In this document: one piece after another, positions 16,243-27,945 of the stretch
How positions within the stretch are numbered: the stretch's first letter is position 1
Layout: each line of letters starts with the position of its first letter
Assembly (NCBI RefSeq): GCF_900631615.1
Contig: NZ_LR131273.1
Span: 2,946,850 to 3,010,849 of the forward strand
Origin: Tsukamurella paurometabola
GTDB taxonomy: Bacteria > Actinomycetota > Actinomycetes > Mycobacteriales > Mycobacteriaceae
Reading direction: 5' to 3'
Length of the DNA stretch: 64,000 nucleotides
Made by a program: the position numbers and the translations under genes
The notes under the pieces: generated by a model
Seen by the model: only the letters and a program-made list of their open reading frames with translations
What the model was told of the DNA's origin: nothing
Databases searched by the model: none

Positions 16243-18084
16243 CTACGGCACGTATCGCACTGCGCCCTTATCGGCGGAGGTGGCCAGGGCGGCGTACGCC
16301 CGAAGCGCGGTGGTGACGGTGCGCTGGCGGTCCTTGGGCTGCCAGGGCCGCTCCGAGGCCTCCATCTTGGCGCGGCGGCGCGCGAGCTCCTCGTCGTCGA
16401 CCAGCACCTCGAGGGCGCGGGTGTGCACGTCGATGCGGATGCGGTCACCGTCCTCGACGAGGCCGATGACGCCGCCGGCGGCCGCCTCGGGGGAGATGTG
16501 GCCGATCGACAGGCCCGACGTGCCGCCCGAGAAGCGGCCGTCGGTGATCAGCGCGCAGACCTTGCCCAGGCCCTGCCCCTTGAGGAACGAGGTGGGGTGC
16601 AGCATCTCCTGCATACCCGGGCCGCCCTTGGGGCCCTCGTAGCGGACGACCACCACGTCACCGGGCTTGATCTGCTTGCCGAGGATCTTGGAGACGGCCT
16701 CCTCCTGCGATTCGACCACGACGGCCGGACCCTCGAAGGTGAACAGGTCCTCGTCGATGCCCGCGGTCTTGAGGATGGCACCGTCGACGGCGATGTTGCC
16801 GCGCAGCACGCACAGGCCGCCCTCCACGGTGTACGCGTGCTCGATATCGCGGATGCAGCCGTTCGCGTGATCGGTGTCCAGGCTCTCCCACTGGTTCTTC
16901 GTGGAGAAGGGCTGCGTGGTGCGCACGCCGCCGGGCGCTGCGTGGAACAGCTCGAGCGCCTCGTCGGTCGCCGTGCCGGAACGGATGTCCCAGTCGTCGA
17001 GCCACTTGTCGAAGGACGGCTCGTGGACGGTGTGCACGTCGGTCTCCAGCAGGCCCGCGCGCCGGAGCTCGCCGAGGATCGCGGGGATGCCGCCGGCCCG
17101 GTGCACGTCCTCCATGTGGTAGTCGCTGTTCGGCGAGACCTTGGACAGGCACGGCACCTTGCGGCTGATCGCGTCGATGGTCGAGAGGTCGAAATCGACC
17201 TCGCCCTCCTGCGCGGCCGCGAGCGTGTGCAGCACCGTGTTGGTGGAACCGCCCATCGCGACGTCGAGCGCCATCGCGTTGCGGAACGCGGCCGGTGTCG
17301 CGATGTTGCGGGGGAGCACCGACTCGTCCCCGTCGCGGTAGTACCGCTTCGCGGCTTCGACCACCACGGAGCCGGCCCGCTCGAACAGGGCGCGGCGCGC
17401 GGCGTGGGTCGCGAGCGTCGAGCCGTTGCCCGGCAGCGCGAGGCCGAGGGCCTCGGTGAGGCAGTTCATCGAATTGGCGGTGAACATGCCCGAGCAGGAG
17501 CCGCAGGTGGGACACGCGGAGCGCTCCACCTCGCCCAGCCCGGCGTCGTCGATCGCGTCGTTGGCGGAGGCCGAGATCGCGGTGATGAGGTCGGTCGGGG
17601 CCTTGGCGACACCGTCGACGATGACGGCCTTGCCGGCCTCCATCGGCCCGCCGGAGACGAACACGGTCGGGATGTTCAGGCGCATCGCGGCGTTGAGCAT
17701 GCCCGGAGTGATCTTGTCGCAGTTGGAGATGCACACCAGCGCGTCGGCGGTGTGGGCGTTCGCCATGTACTCGACCGAGTCGGCGATGATCTCGCGACTG
17801 GGAAGGCTGTAGAGCATGCCGCCGTGCCCCATGGCGATGCCGTCGTCGACCGCGATGGTGTGGAACTCGCGCGCCACGCCGCCGGCGGCGCGCACCGACT
17901 CGGCCACGATCTCGCCCATGTCCTTGAGGTGCACGTGGCCGGGAACGAACTGGGTGTAGGAGTTCGCGATGGCCACGATCGGCTTGCCGAAGTCGCTGTC
18001 CGTGAGTCCGGTGGCGCGCCAGAGCGAGCGGGCGCCTGCGGCGTTGCGGCCGACGGTGGTGGTGCGTGAGCGGAGCGGTGGCAT
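16243..18084 (-). CDS. ilvD: Dihydroxy-acid dehydratase
   Basis: The 613-residue protein dehydrates 2,3-dihydroxy-isovalerate and its methyl homologue in valine, leucine and isoleucine synthesis. Cluster cysteines are visible in [12 protein letters not shown] and [18 protein letters not shown]. Length and the second motif are of the long E. coli type rather than the ~575-residue form I recall for M. tuberculosis IlvD. The gene is on the opposite strand to ilvBNC and sits inside what is the lppZ-doxX-cfp6-ilvB block in M. tuberculosis. The ATG is preceded by GAGGCGAGA. Confidence 0.95.
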   Translation of the reverse strand: MPPLRSRTTTVGRNAAGARSLWRATGLTDSDFGKPIVAIANSYTQFVPGHVHLKDMGEIVAESVRAAGGVAREFHTIAVDDGIAMGHGGMLYSLPSREIIADSVEYMANAHTADALVCISNCDKITPGMLNAAMRLNIPTVFVSGGPMEAGKAVIVDGVAKAPTDLITAISASANDAIDDAGLGEVERSACPTCGSCSGMFTANSMNCLTEALGLALPGNGSTLATHAARRALFERAGSVVVEAAKRYYRDGDESVLPRNIATPAAFRNAMALDVAMGGSTNTVLHTLAAAQEGEVDFDLSTIDAISRKVPCLSKVSPNSDYHMEDVHRAGGIPAILGELRRAGLLETDVHTVHEPSFDKWLDDWDIRSGTATDEALELFHAAPGGVRTTQPFSTKNQWESLDTDHANGCIRDIEHAYTVEGGLCVLRGNIAVDGAILKTAGIDEDLFTFEGPAVVVESQEEAVSKILGKQIKPGDVVVVRYEGPKGGPGMQEMLHPTSFLKGQGLGKVCALITDGRFSGGTSGLSIGHISPEAAAGGVIGLVEDGDRIRIDVHTRALEVLVDDEELARRRAKMEASERPWQPKDRQRTVTTALRAYAALATSADKGAVRYVP

Positions 18085-18143
18085 GTGCTTCTCGCCTCGG
18101 ATCTTCGTATCGTGCGGGCTGGTGGAGGAGACGCGCTCCCCGT

Positions 18144-18163
18144 GAACAGGGAAAGGCCTGTTC
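18144..18163 (-). terminator. Small hairpin between the cfp6-like gene and ilvD
   Basis: GAACAGG and CCTGTTC form a 7-bp stem with a 6-nt loop, just after the cfp6-like stop and upstream of ilvD on the same strand. It may end the first transcript or lie in the ilvD 5' region. Confidence 0.35.
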
Positions 18164-18171
18164 GGCGGGAT

Positions 18172-18687
18172 TTATTCCGCGGTGACGTCGGGGATCCGGC
18201 CGCCGGAGGCGACCGCGACGCGGGGGAGCTGGCTGATGGTGACGGCGGGTAGTCGCACCTCGGAACCGTCGGTGCGGACGGCGTACACCGCACCGTTGCG
18301 TCCGATCCTAATGCCTGTCAGCTCGTCCCAACCGATGGTGGTGGAGCCGGCGATCCGGACGGACCGCACCCCGTCGGGTCCGATGACGGTGCGCACGCGC
18401 AGGACCCACAGGGCGAGCAGGATCGGGATGACGAGCAGCAGCCAGCCCAGGATCGCGGCCCCGGTGCCGGCGGTGGTGCCGTCGATGGAGCGGCCCACGG
18501 TCCACGGGCCGACGATCGGCGCCAGGCAGACGGCGAACAGCGCGACGCCGAGCAGTGCGATGCGCGGGTGCTTGAAGACGACGCGGTCGCCCGAATCGAT
18601 CGGCACGGCGGTGTCCGACGTGTGATCGGTGGTCACGGTGCGGGTGGTGCCGGTCGTGCTCGACTGCTTCGCAGGGCGCTCGCTCAT
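18172..18687 (-). CDS. cfp6: Cfp6-like PH-domain membrane protein
   Basis: The 171-residue protein has a Thr/Ser-rich start, two hydrophobic segments (about residues 42-60 and 75-95) and a bacterial PH-like domain (RTVIGPDGVRSVRIAG, GWDELTGIRI). Its position directly before ilvB, near doxX and lppZ, matches M. tuberculosis cfp6 (Rv3004). The function is unknown. The start is uncertain: ATG at 18687 is chosen, but ATG at 18696 is possible, and neither has a clear Shine-Dalgarno. Confidence 0.75.
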   Translation of the reverse strand: MSERPAKQSSTTGTTRTVTTDHTSDTAVPIDSGDRVVFKHPRIALLGVALFAVCLAPIVGPWTVGRSIDGTTAGTGAAILGWLLLVIPILLALWVLRVRTVIGPDGVRSVRIAGSTTIGWDELTGIRIGRNGAVYAVRTDGSEVRLPAVTISQLPRVAVASGGRIPDVTAE

Positions 18688-18748
18688 AACACGCATTGTC
18701 GCACGCGGCAGAAGAATCCCAGTATGTGGAATCGTCTTGCTCACTGGT

Positions 18749-18778
18749 TTGACGCGACTGCACACCTGCGCCTAGTTT
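18749..18778 (+). promoter_or_regulatory. Promoter of the ilvBNC leader
   Basis: TTGACG (18749-18754), an 18-nt spacer and TAGTTT (18773-18778) lie 7 nt before the leader-peptide GTG. The -35 is near consensus and the transcript would begin at or near the leader start codon. Confidence 0.65.
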
Positions 18779-18785
18779 CTCAGGT

Positions 18786-18836
18786 GTGAAGCACAGCTAC
18801 CAGCTCCTCGTAATCGGTCGGCGCGTCGTCGCCTGA
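18786..18836 (+). CDS. ilvBNC leader peptide
   Basis: A 16-codon reading frame, GTG to TGA, encodes VKHSYQLLVIGRRVVA. It contains Leu-Leu-Val-Ile and Val-Val, the products of the pathway it precedes. A strong terminator follows 38 nt after the stop and ilvB begins further downstream. This is the arrangement of branched-chain amino acid attenuators: ribosome stalling at these codons when charged tRNA is scarce would prevent terminator formation. The start has no Shine-Dalgarno but a -10 at 7 nt. Confidence 0.7.
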   Translation: MKHSYQLLVIGRRVVA

Positions 18837-18874
18837 ACCGGTTGCAGCCGTTTCACACCAGCATCGACGCGCTA

Positions 18875-18907
18875 CCCTCGCTCAGCTACCGCTGACGGGG
18901 GTTTTTT
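18875..18907 (+). terminator. Attenuator terminator upstream of ilvB
   Basis: CCCTCG(C)TCAGC pairs with GCTGACGGGGG across a TACC loop, giving 11 pairs with one bulged C and one G-U pair. TTTTTT follows directly. It ends about 84 nt before the ilvB GTG. CGACGCGC at 18865-18872 can pair with GCGCGTCG at 18821-18828 in the leader Val-Val region, and TTCACACC at 18852-18859 with GGTGTGAA at 18783-18790, so alternative folds exist. Confidence 0.75.
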
Positions 18908-18991
18908 GTTGCCCGGATAGTCTTCGGGCAGCGCCGCCCGCCGATACGTCCATAGAGCAGAGCACCGCATGAGTGGTGAGAAGGTCACATC

Positions 18992-22523
<3,532 letters not shown>

Positions 22524-22543
22524 GTCTCGCCCGCATCACTCGG

Positions 22544-22576
22544 GAGCCCCGTCGGACCATGTGTCCGGCGGGGCTC
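22544..22576 (+). terminator. Terminator after ilvC
   Basis: A 14-bp stem (22544-22557 with 22563-22576, one G-T pair) has a 5-nt loop and starts 21 nt after the ilvC stop. It separates the ilv operon from the TetR gene. Confidence 0.75.
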
Positions 22577-22599
22577 TTGCGTGTCCGGGGACAGGGCGC

Positions 22600-22605
22600 T
22601 ACCCT
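22600..22605 (+). promoter_or_regulatory. -10 element before the tetR gene
   Basis: TACCCT lies 6 nt before the ATG at 22612, directly next to the tandem operator. Confidence 0.5.
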
Positions 22606-22606
22606 C

Positions 22607-22631
22607 TGAACATGTTCAATGAACACGTTCA
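22607..22631. promoter_or_regulatory. Tandem palindromic operator spanning the tetR start codon
   Basis: TGAACATGTTCA (22607-22618, a perfect palindrome) and TGAACACGTTCA (22620-22631, one mismatch) are 13 bp apart start to start. They cover the predicted transcription start and the first seven codons of tetR. Confidence 0.65.
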
Positions 22632-23211
22632 GTCACGAGCGGAGGCGAAGGCCGACACGCGCGCTCGCGTGCTCGCCGCAGCCGACCGGTCCTTCCGCGC
22701 CCACGGCTTCGCGGGGACGACGGTGCGCGGCATCGCCGCCGACGCGGGCGTCAGCACCGGTACGGTGATGGCCGTCGGTGACAAGGACGCGCTCCTCATC
22801 GCGATCGTCGACGACTGGATCGCGGCTGTGCACGCCCGGCGGGAACCGGCCGCACCGCTGCCCGCGCTGACCCGCGAGGAGGCGACGATGCGGCTCGTCG
22901 AGACCGTCCGGCCCTTCGTCACCTACTTCAACGCCGACGGTGACCTCTCCCGCGAGTACGCCGCCGTTCTCGCGCGCGGTAAGCATCACTCCCGCACGTT
23001 CGGCGACCTCGGCGACGAGCTGCAGGCCGACTTCGAGCGGATCTTCGCCGCCACGGGATGCGGCGATCCCGGCGCGGCCGGCCGCGCCCTCTACTTCGTC
23101 TACATCGGCCTGCTGTTCGCGACCTCGGGTGGGGCGATCACGCGGGAGGTCGCGGCGGAGCGTCTCGTCGAGGCGATCGGACAGATCCTTGGAGAAGGGG
23201 TATCGCAATGA
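22612..23211 (+). CDS. TetR-family transcriptional regulator
   Basis: The 199-residue protein has an N-terminal helix-turn-helix (TTVRGIAADAGVSTGTVMAV, about residues 38-57) and an all-helical ligand-binding region with no recognised signature. The ATG is favoured over upstream starts by the -10 6 nt before it. Its first residues, MFNEHVQ, are encoded by the operator itself. It overlaps the next gene by 4 nt (ATGA), so it probably represses its own operon. Confidence 0.9.
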   Translation: MFNEHVQSRAEAKADTRARVLAAADRSFRAHGFAGTTVRGIAADAGVSTGTVMAVGDKDALLIAIVDDWIAAVHARREPAAPLPALTREEATMRLVETVRPFVTYFNADGDLSREYAAVLARGKHHSRTFGDLGDELQADFERIFAATGCGDPGAAGRALYFVYIGLLFATSGGAITREVAAERLVEAIGQILGEGVSQ

Positions 23212-23576
23212 CCACCGGTTTCATCGACACGCCGCACTGGCCGTGGCTCACCGTCGCGCTCGCCGTCGTCCTGCTGGGCGACGCGGCGATGTCGCTGCGC
23301 CCGCCGGCCTTCATCCGGGACTGTCTCGACGGGGTCCGGTTCCCTCGGGATTGGTGGTGGACGCTGATCGTGATCAAGACGGTCGCGGTCGCGGGCCTGC
23401 TCGCCGGCCTGGAGTACCCCGGCGTGGGCTTCGCCGCGAACGCGGGTGTGATCGCCTACTTCGTCTGTGCCGCGGTCTCGCACATCCGGGCGGGTTTCCT
23501 CGGTTCCACCTTCTGGGTGAACTGCCTCGGCATGCTGGCCTTCTCGACCGGCGTGCTGATCCTGTCCTACATCTGA
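23208..23576 (+). CDS. Small four-helix membrane protein (DoxX-like)
   Basis: The 122-residue protein has four hydrophobic segments (about residues 10-28, 44-62, 66-86 and 95-118). Its overall shape resembles the DoxX-like family, e.g. TLIVIKTVAVAGLLAGL. It is coupled to the TetR gene (ATGA overlap, Shine-Dalgarno GGAGAAGGGG). Function unknown; a TetR-controlled membrane protein may be a stress or redox-linked component. Confidence 0.7.
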   Translation: MTTGFIDTPHWPWLTVALAVVLLGDAAMSLRPPAFIRDCLDGVRFPRDWWWTLIVIKTVAVAGLLAGLEYPGVGFAANAGVIAYFVCAAVSHIRAGFLGSTFWVNCLGMLAFSTGVLILSYI

Positions 23577-23647
23577 TTCGATGCCGAAGAAACCAGCGCT
23601 GCTGATTGATAGTGATAGGGTGGTCCCGAACGGCTATCACGACGACG

Positions 23648-24682
23648 ATGGCCGCGGATGGAAGCGAGACGTGGATGCGACTGGCCCTCACGCACATGGG
23701 ACGCACGATGGGGGATGACTTCCCCGGGCGTGCCGAGTACGAGCAGACGCTGACCGACCTGTCCGAGGCGTCGGTCCGCCGGAACTTCGACCCGTACGTC
23801 GACATCGACTGGGATGCTCCCGAGCTGGCGATCGTGCCCGACGATCCGCGGTGGGTCTGCGACGCGCGGTTCGATCCGATCGGTCGCCACCCGTGGTACC
23901 AGGCCCAGCCGCTGGCCAAGCAGATCGAGATCGGCATGTGGCGGCAGGCCAACGTCGCCAAGGTCGGCCTGCAGTTCGAATCCATGCTGATCCGCGGCAT
24001 CATGCAGTACACCGCGGCCCTCCCGAACAATTCGCCGGAGTTCCGGTACGCCACGCACGAGGCGAAGGAGGAGTGCCAGCACACGCTGATGTTCCAGGAG
24101 TTCGTCAACCGCGTGGGCATGGACGTCCCGGGCGGCAGCTGGTTCCTGCGCCGCATCTCGCCGATCGTGCCGCTCTTCGCGACCATGACGCCGCTGTACT
24201 TCTACATGATGGTGCTCGGCGGCGAGGAGCCGATCGACCACCTGCAGAAGCAGTTCCTGCGCTCGGGCTCGGAGCAGCACCCCGCGATGAGCTCGATCAT
24301 GCAGATCCACGTGGCGGAGGAGGCCCGCCACATCGGCTTCGCGCACCAGCTCCTCGAGCACCGCATCCCCACCCGCGGCGCCTTCCCGCGGCTGATCCTC
24401 TCGCTGATGCTGCCGATCACCATGCGCGTGATGGTGACCATGATCATGATGCCGCCCAAGGAGTTCTGGGAGACCTTCGACGTCCCGCGCAGCGTGAAGA
24501 AGGACATCTTCTGGCGCTCGCCCGAGTCGCAGCAGATGAAGCGCGACGTGTTCGGCGACGTGCGGATGATGGCCGAGAAGTGCGGCCTCATGAACCCGCT
24601 GAGCAAGCTCATGTGGCGGATCTGCGGCATCGACGGTCGTATCTCCCGGTTCCGCAGCGAGCCGGCCTACGCGGCGCAGTAG
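23648..24682 (+). CDS. AurF-like di-iron oxygenase
   Basis: The protein has 344 residues from this start and resembles the p-aminobenzoate N-oxygenase AurF family. The two ferritin-like metal-binding pairs are visible: FESMLIRGIMQY then EAKEECQHTLMFQ, and later IHVAEEARHIGFAHQ (ExxH and EExRH). The substrate is unknown, and many actinobacterial members are not linked to antibiotics. The start is uncertain: 23648, 23675 and 23696 are all possible and none has a good Shine-Dalgarno. It is convergent with the FAD oxidoreductase operon, which suggests but does not prove shared function. Confidence 0.8.
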   Translation: MAADGSETWMRLALTHMGRTMGDDFPGRAEYEQTLTDLSEASVRRNFDPYVDIDWDAPELAIVPDDPRWVCDARFDPIGRHPWYQAQPLAKQIEIGMWRQANVAKVGLQFESMLIRGIMQYTAALPNNSPEFRYATHEAKEECQHTLMFQEFVNRVGMDVPGGSWFLRRISPIVPLFATMTPLYFYMMVLGGEEPIDHLQKQFLRSGSEQHPAMSSIMQIHVAEEARHIGFAHQLLEHRIPTRGAFPRLILSLMLPITMRVMVTMIMMPPKEFWETFDVPRSVKKDIFWRSPESQQMKRDVFGDVRMMAEKCGLMNPLSKLMWRICGIDGRISRFRSEPAYAAQ

Positions 24683-24721
24683 ACGCCGGGTCTTCGGCGA
24701 GCTCGTGGGCCACCGGGACGC

Positions 24722-26137
24722 CTAGCGGCCCCGCAGCCTCGCGAGCGCGCGGGTGGCGGCGTGGAATCCGCACATCCCGTGGGCAGCAGGCCCGGGCGGG
24801 GTGGCCGCGGAGCAGATGTACATGCCGGGGACGCCGAGGTCGTAGGGCTGCAGGGTGATCCGCGGCCCGAAGACGAGTTGAAGCGGATCCTTGGAGCCGG
24901 TGTTGATGTCGCCGCCGACGAAGTTGGCGTTGTACCGGGCCATCTCCGTCGTCGAGCAGACGGCGGTGCCGACGATGCGGTCGCGGAAGCCCGGTGCGAA
25001 GCGCTCGATCTGGGTGATGATCGCCGCGGTGGCGTCGCCGGTGTAGCCGCTCGGCACATGGGCGTAGGACCAGACGGGGTGCACATCGCCCACGCTGCGC
25101 GTGGGATCGGCGAGGTACTGCTGGCCCACCAGGACGAAGGGCCGCTCCGGCATCCGCCCCGCGGCGATCGCCCTCTCGGTGGCGGCGACCTCCGCGAACT
25201 CGCCGCCGAGGTGGACGGTGCTGGAACGCCGGGCGTCCGGATTGGTCCAGGGCACGCCGCCCTCGACGGCGAAGTCCACCTTGAACGCCCCCGGCCCGTA
25301 CCGGAACCGCTCGAAGGCGCGCTGCACCCGTGCCGGGAGTCGGTCATCGAGGACGGCCGCCACCTGCCGCGGATCCAGGTCGAACAACGTCACGTCGGCC
25401 GGCGGAAGGTTCGCCGCGGTCACCCGGACGCCGGTCTCCACGCGGCCGCCCAGGTCTTCGAACTCGGCGAGCAGCGCCGCCGCGAGCGCCCCGGAGCCGC
25501 CCTCGGCGACCTGCCAGCCGAAGGCGTGGCCCGCGGTGAGCATCCCCTTCCCGATGGCAGAGCTCATCGGCTCGTGCAGCGGGCGGAAGGCGTGCGCGGC
25601 GACGCCGCCCCACAGGCCCCGCGCCTGCGGAGTCCGGAACGCACGGGCCAGTGCCGCGGCGGGCAGGGGAGTCGGCGCTCCGAATCCGGCCAGCGCCACG
25701 GGGTGCCGCGGCATCCGCAGCAGCGGCCCCAGCATCGACGGACCGATCCTGTCGAAATGCTCCACGGGCCGGCCGAACAGTGCGCGCCAGGCGGCACCGT
25801 CGCGCCCGAGACCCGCGGCGGTCTCCGCGACGCCGCGGCGCAGCACCCCCGCCGAACCGTCGTCGAGCGGATGGACGCACTCGAGTTCCGCGGAGCGCCA
25901 GCGCAGACCGCGTCGCGCGAGATCGACCGACGCGAGGAAGGGGGAGCCGACCGCCATCGGGTGGATCGCCGCGCAGTGATCGTGCACGAGGCCGGGGATG
26001 ATCGCCTCGAAGGAGCGCAGGCCGCCGCCGACCGTGGCGCCGGCCTCCAGCAGCGTCGTGTCGACGCCCGCGCGGGCCAGGGTGATCGCAGCGGCGAGCC
26101 CGTTGGGCCCGCCGCCGACGACGGTGCCGGTGGTCAT
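24722..26137 (-). CDS. FAD-dependent phytoene-desaturase-like oxidoreductase
   Basis: The 471-residue protein starts with the dinucleotide motif TVVGGGPNGLAAAITLARAG and ends with the CrtI/amine-oxidase-type segment GVPGMYICSAATPPGPAAHG. It probably corresponds to M. tuberculosis Rv2997, which also lies between ilvC and serA. The reaction is unknown; desaturation or oxidation of a lipid or isoprenoid is a family-based guess. The ATG overlaps the stop of the DUF3556 gene (ATGA), so it is the last gene of a three-gene operon. Confidence 0.82.
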   Translation of the reverse strand: MTTGTVVGGGPNGLAAAITLARAGVDTTLLEAGATVGGGLRSFEAIIPGLVHDHCAAIHPMAVGSPFLASVDLARRGLRWRSAELECVHPLDDGSAGVLRRGVAETAAGLGRDGAAWRALFGRPVEHFDRIGPSMLGPLLRMPRHPVALAGFGAPTPLPAAALARAFRTPQARGLWGGVAAHAFRPLHEPMSSAIGKGMLTAGHAFGWQVAEGGSGALAAALLAEFEDLGGRVETGVRVTAANLPPADVTLFDLDPRQVAAVLDDRLPARVQRAFERFRYGPGAFKVDFAVEGGVPWTNPDARRSSTVHLGGEFAEVAATERAIAAGRMPERPFVLVGQQYLADPTRSVGDVHPVWSYAHVPSGYTGDATAAIITQIERFAPGFRDRIVGTAVCSTTEMARYNANFVGGDINTGSKDPLQLVFGPRITLQPYDLGVPGMYICSAATPPGPAAHGMCGFHAATRALARLRGR

Positions 26138-27918
26138 GCCCGCGAGCCTAGCCCGGTCCCGAGCGGGAAGCGGTCGTGGTCCGCCGACCAGGTGATCTCG
26201 CACGCGACGGGGCCGTCCGGTAGCCACGGCTGGGTCGTCACGCACTCGGTGACGCTCCACCGGCCGCGTGCCACCACGCCGAGGGCGGCGTCGATGATGG
26301 TGAAGTCCTGGCGCAGCCGGGTGATCGGCTGGGATTCGGCCCAGACCACGATGAGCTCGCCCGGCTCGAAGCCGGCCTGCTCCTGCACCGCGGCGATGAG
26401 GGTCGCGTCGTGCAGGTGACCGTCGCCGAAGTTGAAGCCGATCATGGTGTTGCACACCAGCTCGCCCTCGCGGAGGGTGCGCTGCTCGATATCGGGGACG
26501 TGGCTCAGCAACGTCGAGAACAGGCCGCGGCCGTTGCTGTGCAGCGCGCGCCAGCCGAGTCCCATGGTCATGAGCGTCTCGGCCCATTCGCGGGGAACGC
26601 CGGTCGCGACGAACTGGTCGACGGTGTTGGTCGTCTGCCGCTGGACCCGGTTCAGCTTCTCCTCGGCGCCGGGCGCGAACGCCCACATGCCGGTCGCCCA
26701 GTTCCCGGCGTACTGGCGCAGGGAGGGAAGGAAGGAGACCTTGTCGGGGCGGATGTTGCCCAGCACGGGGAAGACGAGAAGGGCGGCGAGCACGACGAGG
26801 ATCAGCCAGGACGGCGACATGTCGAGCACCGAATAGCCGTCCTGTGCGGGGAATCCGACGAACAGGAACAGCGCTGTGTACGCGAACAGCAGGTTCCACT
26901 CGAGCGGCACCGCCAACGGGAACGTGGAGATGATGAACAGGTGATAGCACACCATGAACACCGCGCAGACCACCGTGAGCGTCCGGTTCACGGAGAACAG
27001 CAGGATGAGCGGCGCGACGATCTCCACGACGGTGCCGAGGCCCTCCGCCATGAACCGGGCGAGCCGCGACGGCAGCAGGTCGCTCGGGGCGTTGCGGTAA
27101 TGAGCGCGCCGAAGTCCCTTGAACGGCATGCACGGCGAGTTGGACACCATCACCGGGATCACGTTGATGAAGTGCTTGCCGATCTTCGACATGCCGGCAC
27201 CGACCCAGACCACCACGATGAGGAGCTTGAGCCCGACGATCATCGTCGCGAACGACAGCAGTGGCAACAGCCCGAACATGACCAGTGCCGGCATGTACTG
27301 CTCGCCGCGTGCGGCGAGGAAGATCGTCTTGTCCCGCAGGCCGATCAGCACCAGCAGCGCGACCGGCGCGATCATGAGCCACGGCGCCACGAGGTCGTAA
27401 GGGGACGAATCCGTGACGAGCCCGCCGGGGAGCACGATGGGCAGCGCGAGTGAGCCGAGCAGCAGCCAGTACAGGCCGACGTCGAGTGCCGTGCGGCGCG
27501 TCCCCGCGGTGCCGGGCACCCAGGTGTAGGGGCGCAGGCGGATGGTGCCGGTGCGGGCCCAGAACCTGATCCCGCCGGTCATGGGCTTGATCTTGAACGT
27601 GAGTGGGCCCCAGGCGCCCGCGACGCCGATCGCCTCGAGCAGGGTGGTCCACAGCACGAGCTTCTGGTAGACGATGGGCTGGTTCCACCAGGCCGACACC
27701 TCCCAGAAGTGCAGGCCCGAGGTGGCGGTGGCGAGGAGCACGCCGCCGAAGGCGTAGAGCACCACCAGCTTCACGACGTAGATGACGAAGGCGACCTTCT
27801 GCGTCCCGAAGCCGTGCTCGACCCACCGCTGGGTGGCGAAGCGGAGCCGGTCCTGCAGCGGGCGGGTGATGAACTCCGCCGGATCGACCTCGGGGAGGTC
27901 GGGTTTCATGAATCCCAT
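26134..27918 (-). CDS. DUF3556-like multi-pass membrane protein
   Basis: The 594-residue protein has about eight to ten hydrophobic segments (residues 45-440) and a soluble C-terminal third. Features include VSAWWNQPIVYQKLVLW, VSNSPCMPFKGLRRAHYRNA and FNFGDGHLHDATLI. It matches what I know as DUF3556, found mainly in mycolic-acid actinobacteria, with no established function. It lies between an acyl-CoA ligase and an FAD oxidoreductase, which points to lipid handling at the membrane. The start at 27918 has AGGA upstream; an alternative is 27909. Confidence 0.7.
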   Translation of the reverse strand: MGFMKPDLPEVDPAEFITRPLQDRLRFATQRWVEHGFGTQKVAFVIYVVKLVVLYAFGGVLLATATSGLHFWEVSAWWNQPIVYQKLVLWTTLLEAIGVAGAWGPLTFKIKPMTGGIRFWARTGTIRLRPYTWVPGTAGTRRTALDVGLYWLLLGSLALPIVLPGGLVTDSSPYDLVAPWLMIAPVALLVLIGLRDKTIFLAARGEQYMPALVMFGLLPLLSFATMIVGLKLLIVVVWVGAGMSKIGKHFINVIPVMVSNSPCMPFKGLRRAHYRNAPSDLLPSRLARFMAEGLGTVVEIVAPLILLFSVNRTLTVVCAVFMVCYHLFIISTFPLAVPLEWNLLFAYTALFLFVGFPAQDGYSVLDMSPSWLILVVLAALLVFPVLGNIRPDKVSFLPSLRQYAGNWATGMWAFAPGAEEKLNRVQRQTTNTVDQFVATGVPREWAETLMTMGLGWRALHSNGRGLFSTLLSHVPDIEQRTLREGELVCNTMIGFNFGDGHLHDATLIAAVQEQAGFEPGELIVVWAESQPITRLRQDFTIIDAALGVVARGRWSVTECVTTQPWLPDGPVACEITWSADHDRFPLGTGLGSRA

Positions 27919-27945
27919 GGTGACGTCCTATCGGGAGGAGGCGGA

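Noticed and set aside
23577-23647. Leaderless start for the AurF-like gene
   Set aside because: TAGGGT is present near 23614 but no start codon lies 6-8 nt after it, so the start there remains unresolved.
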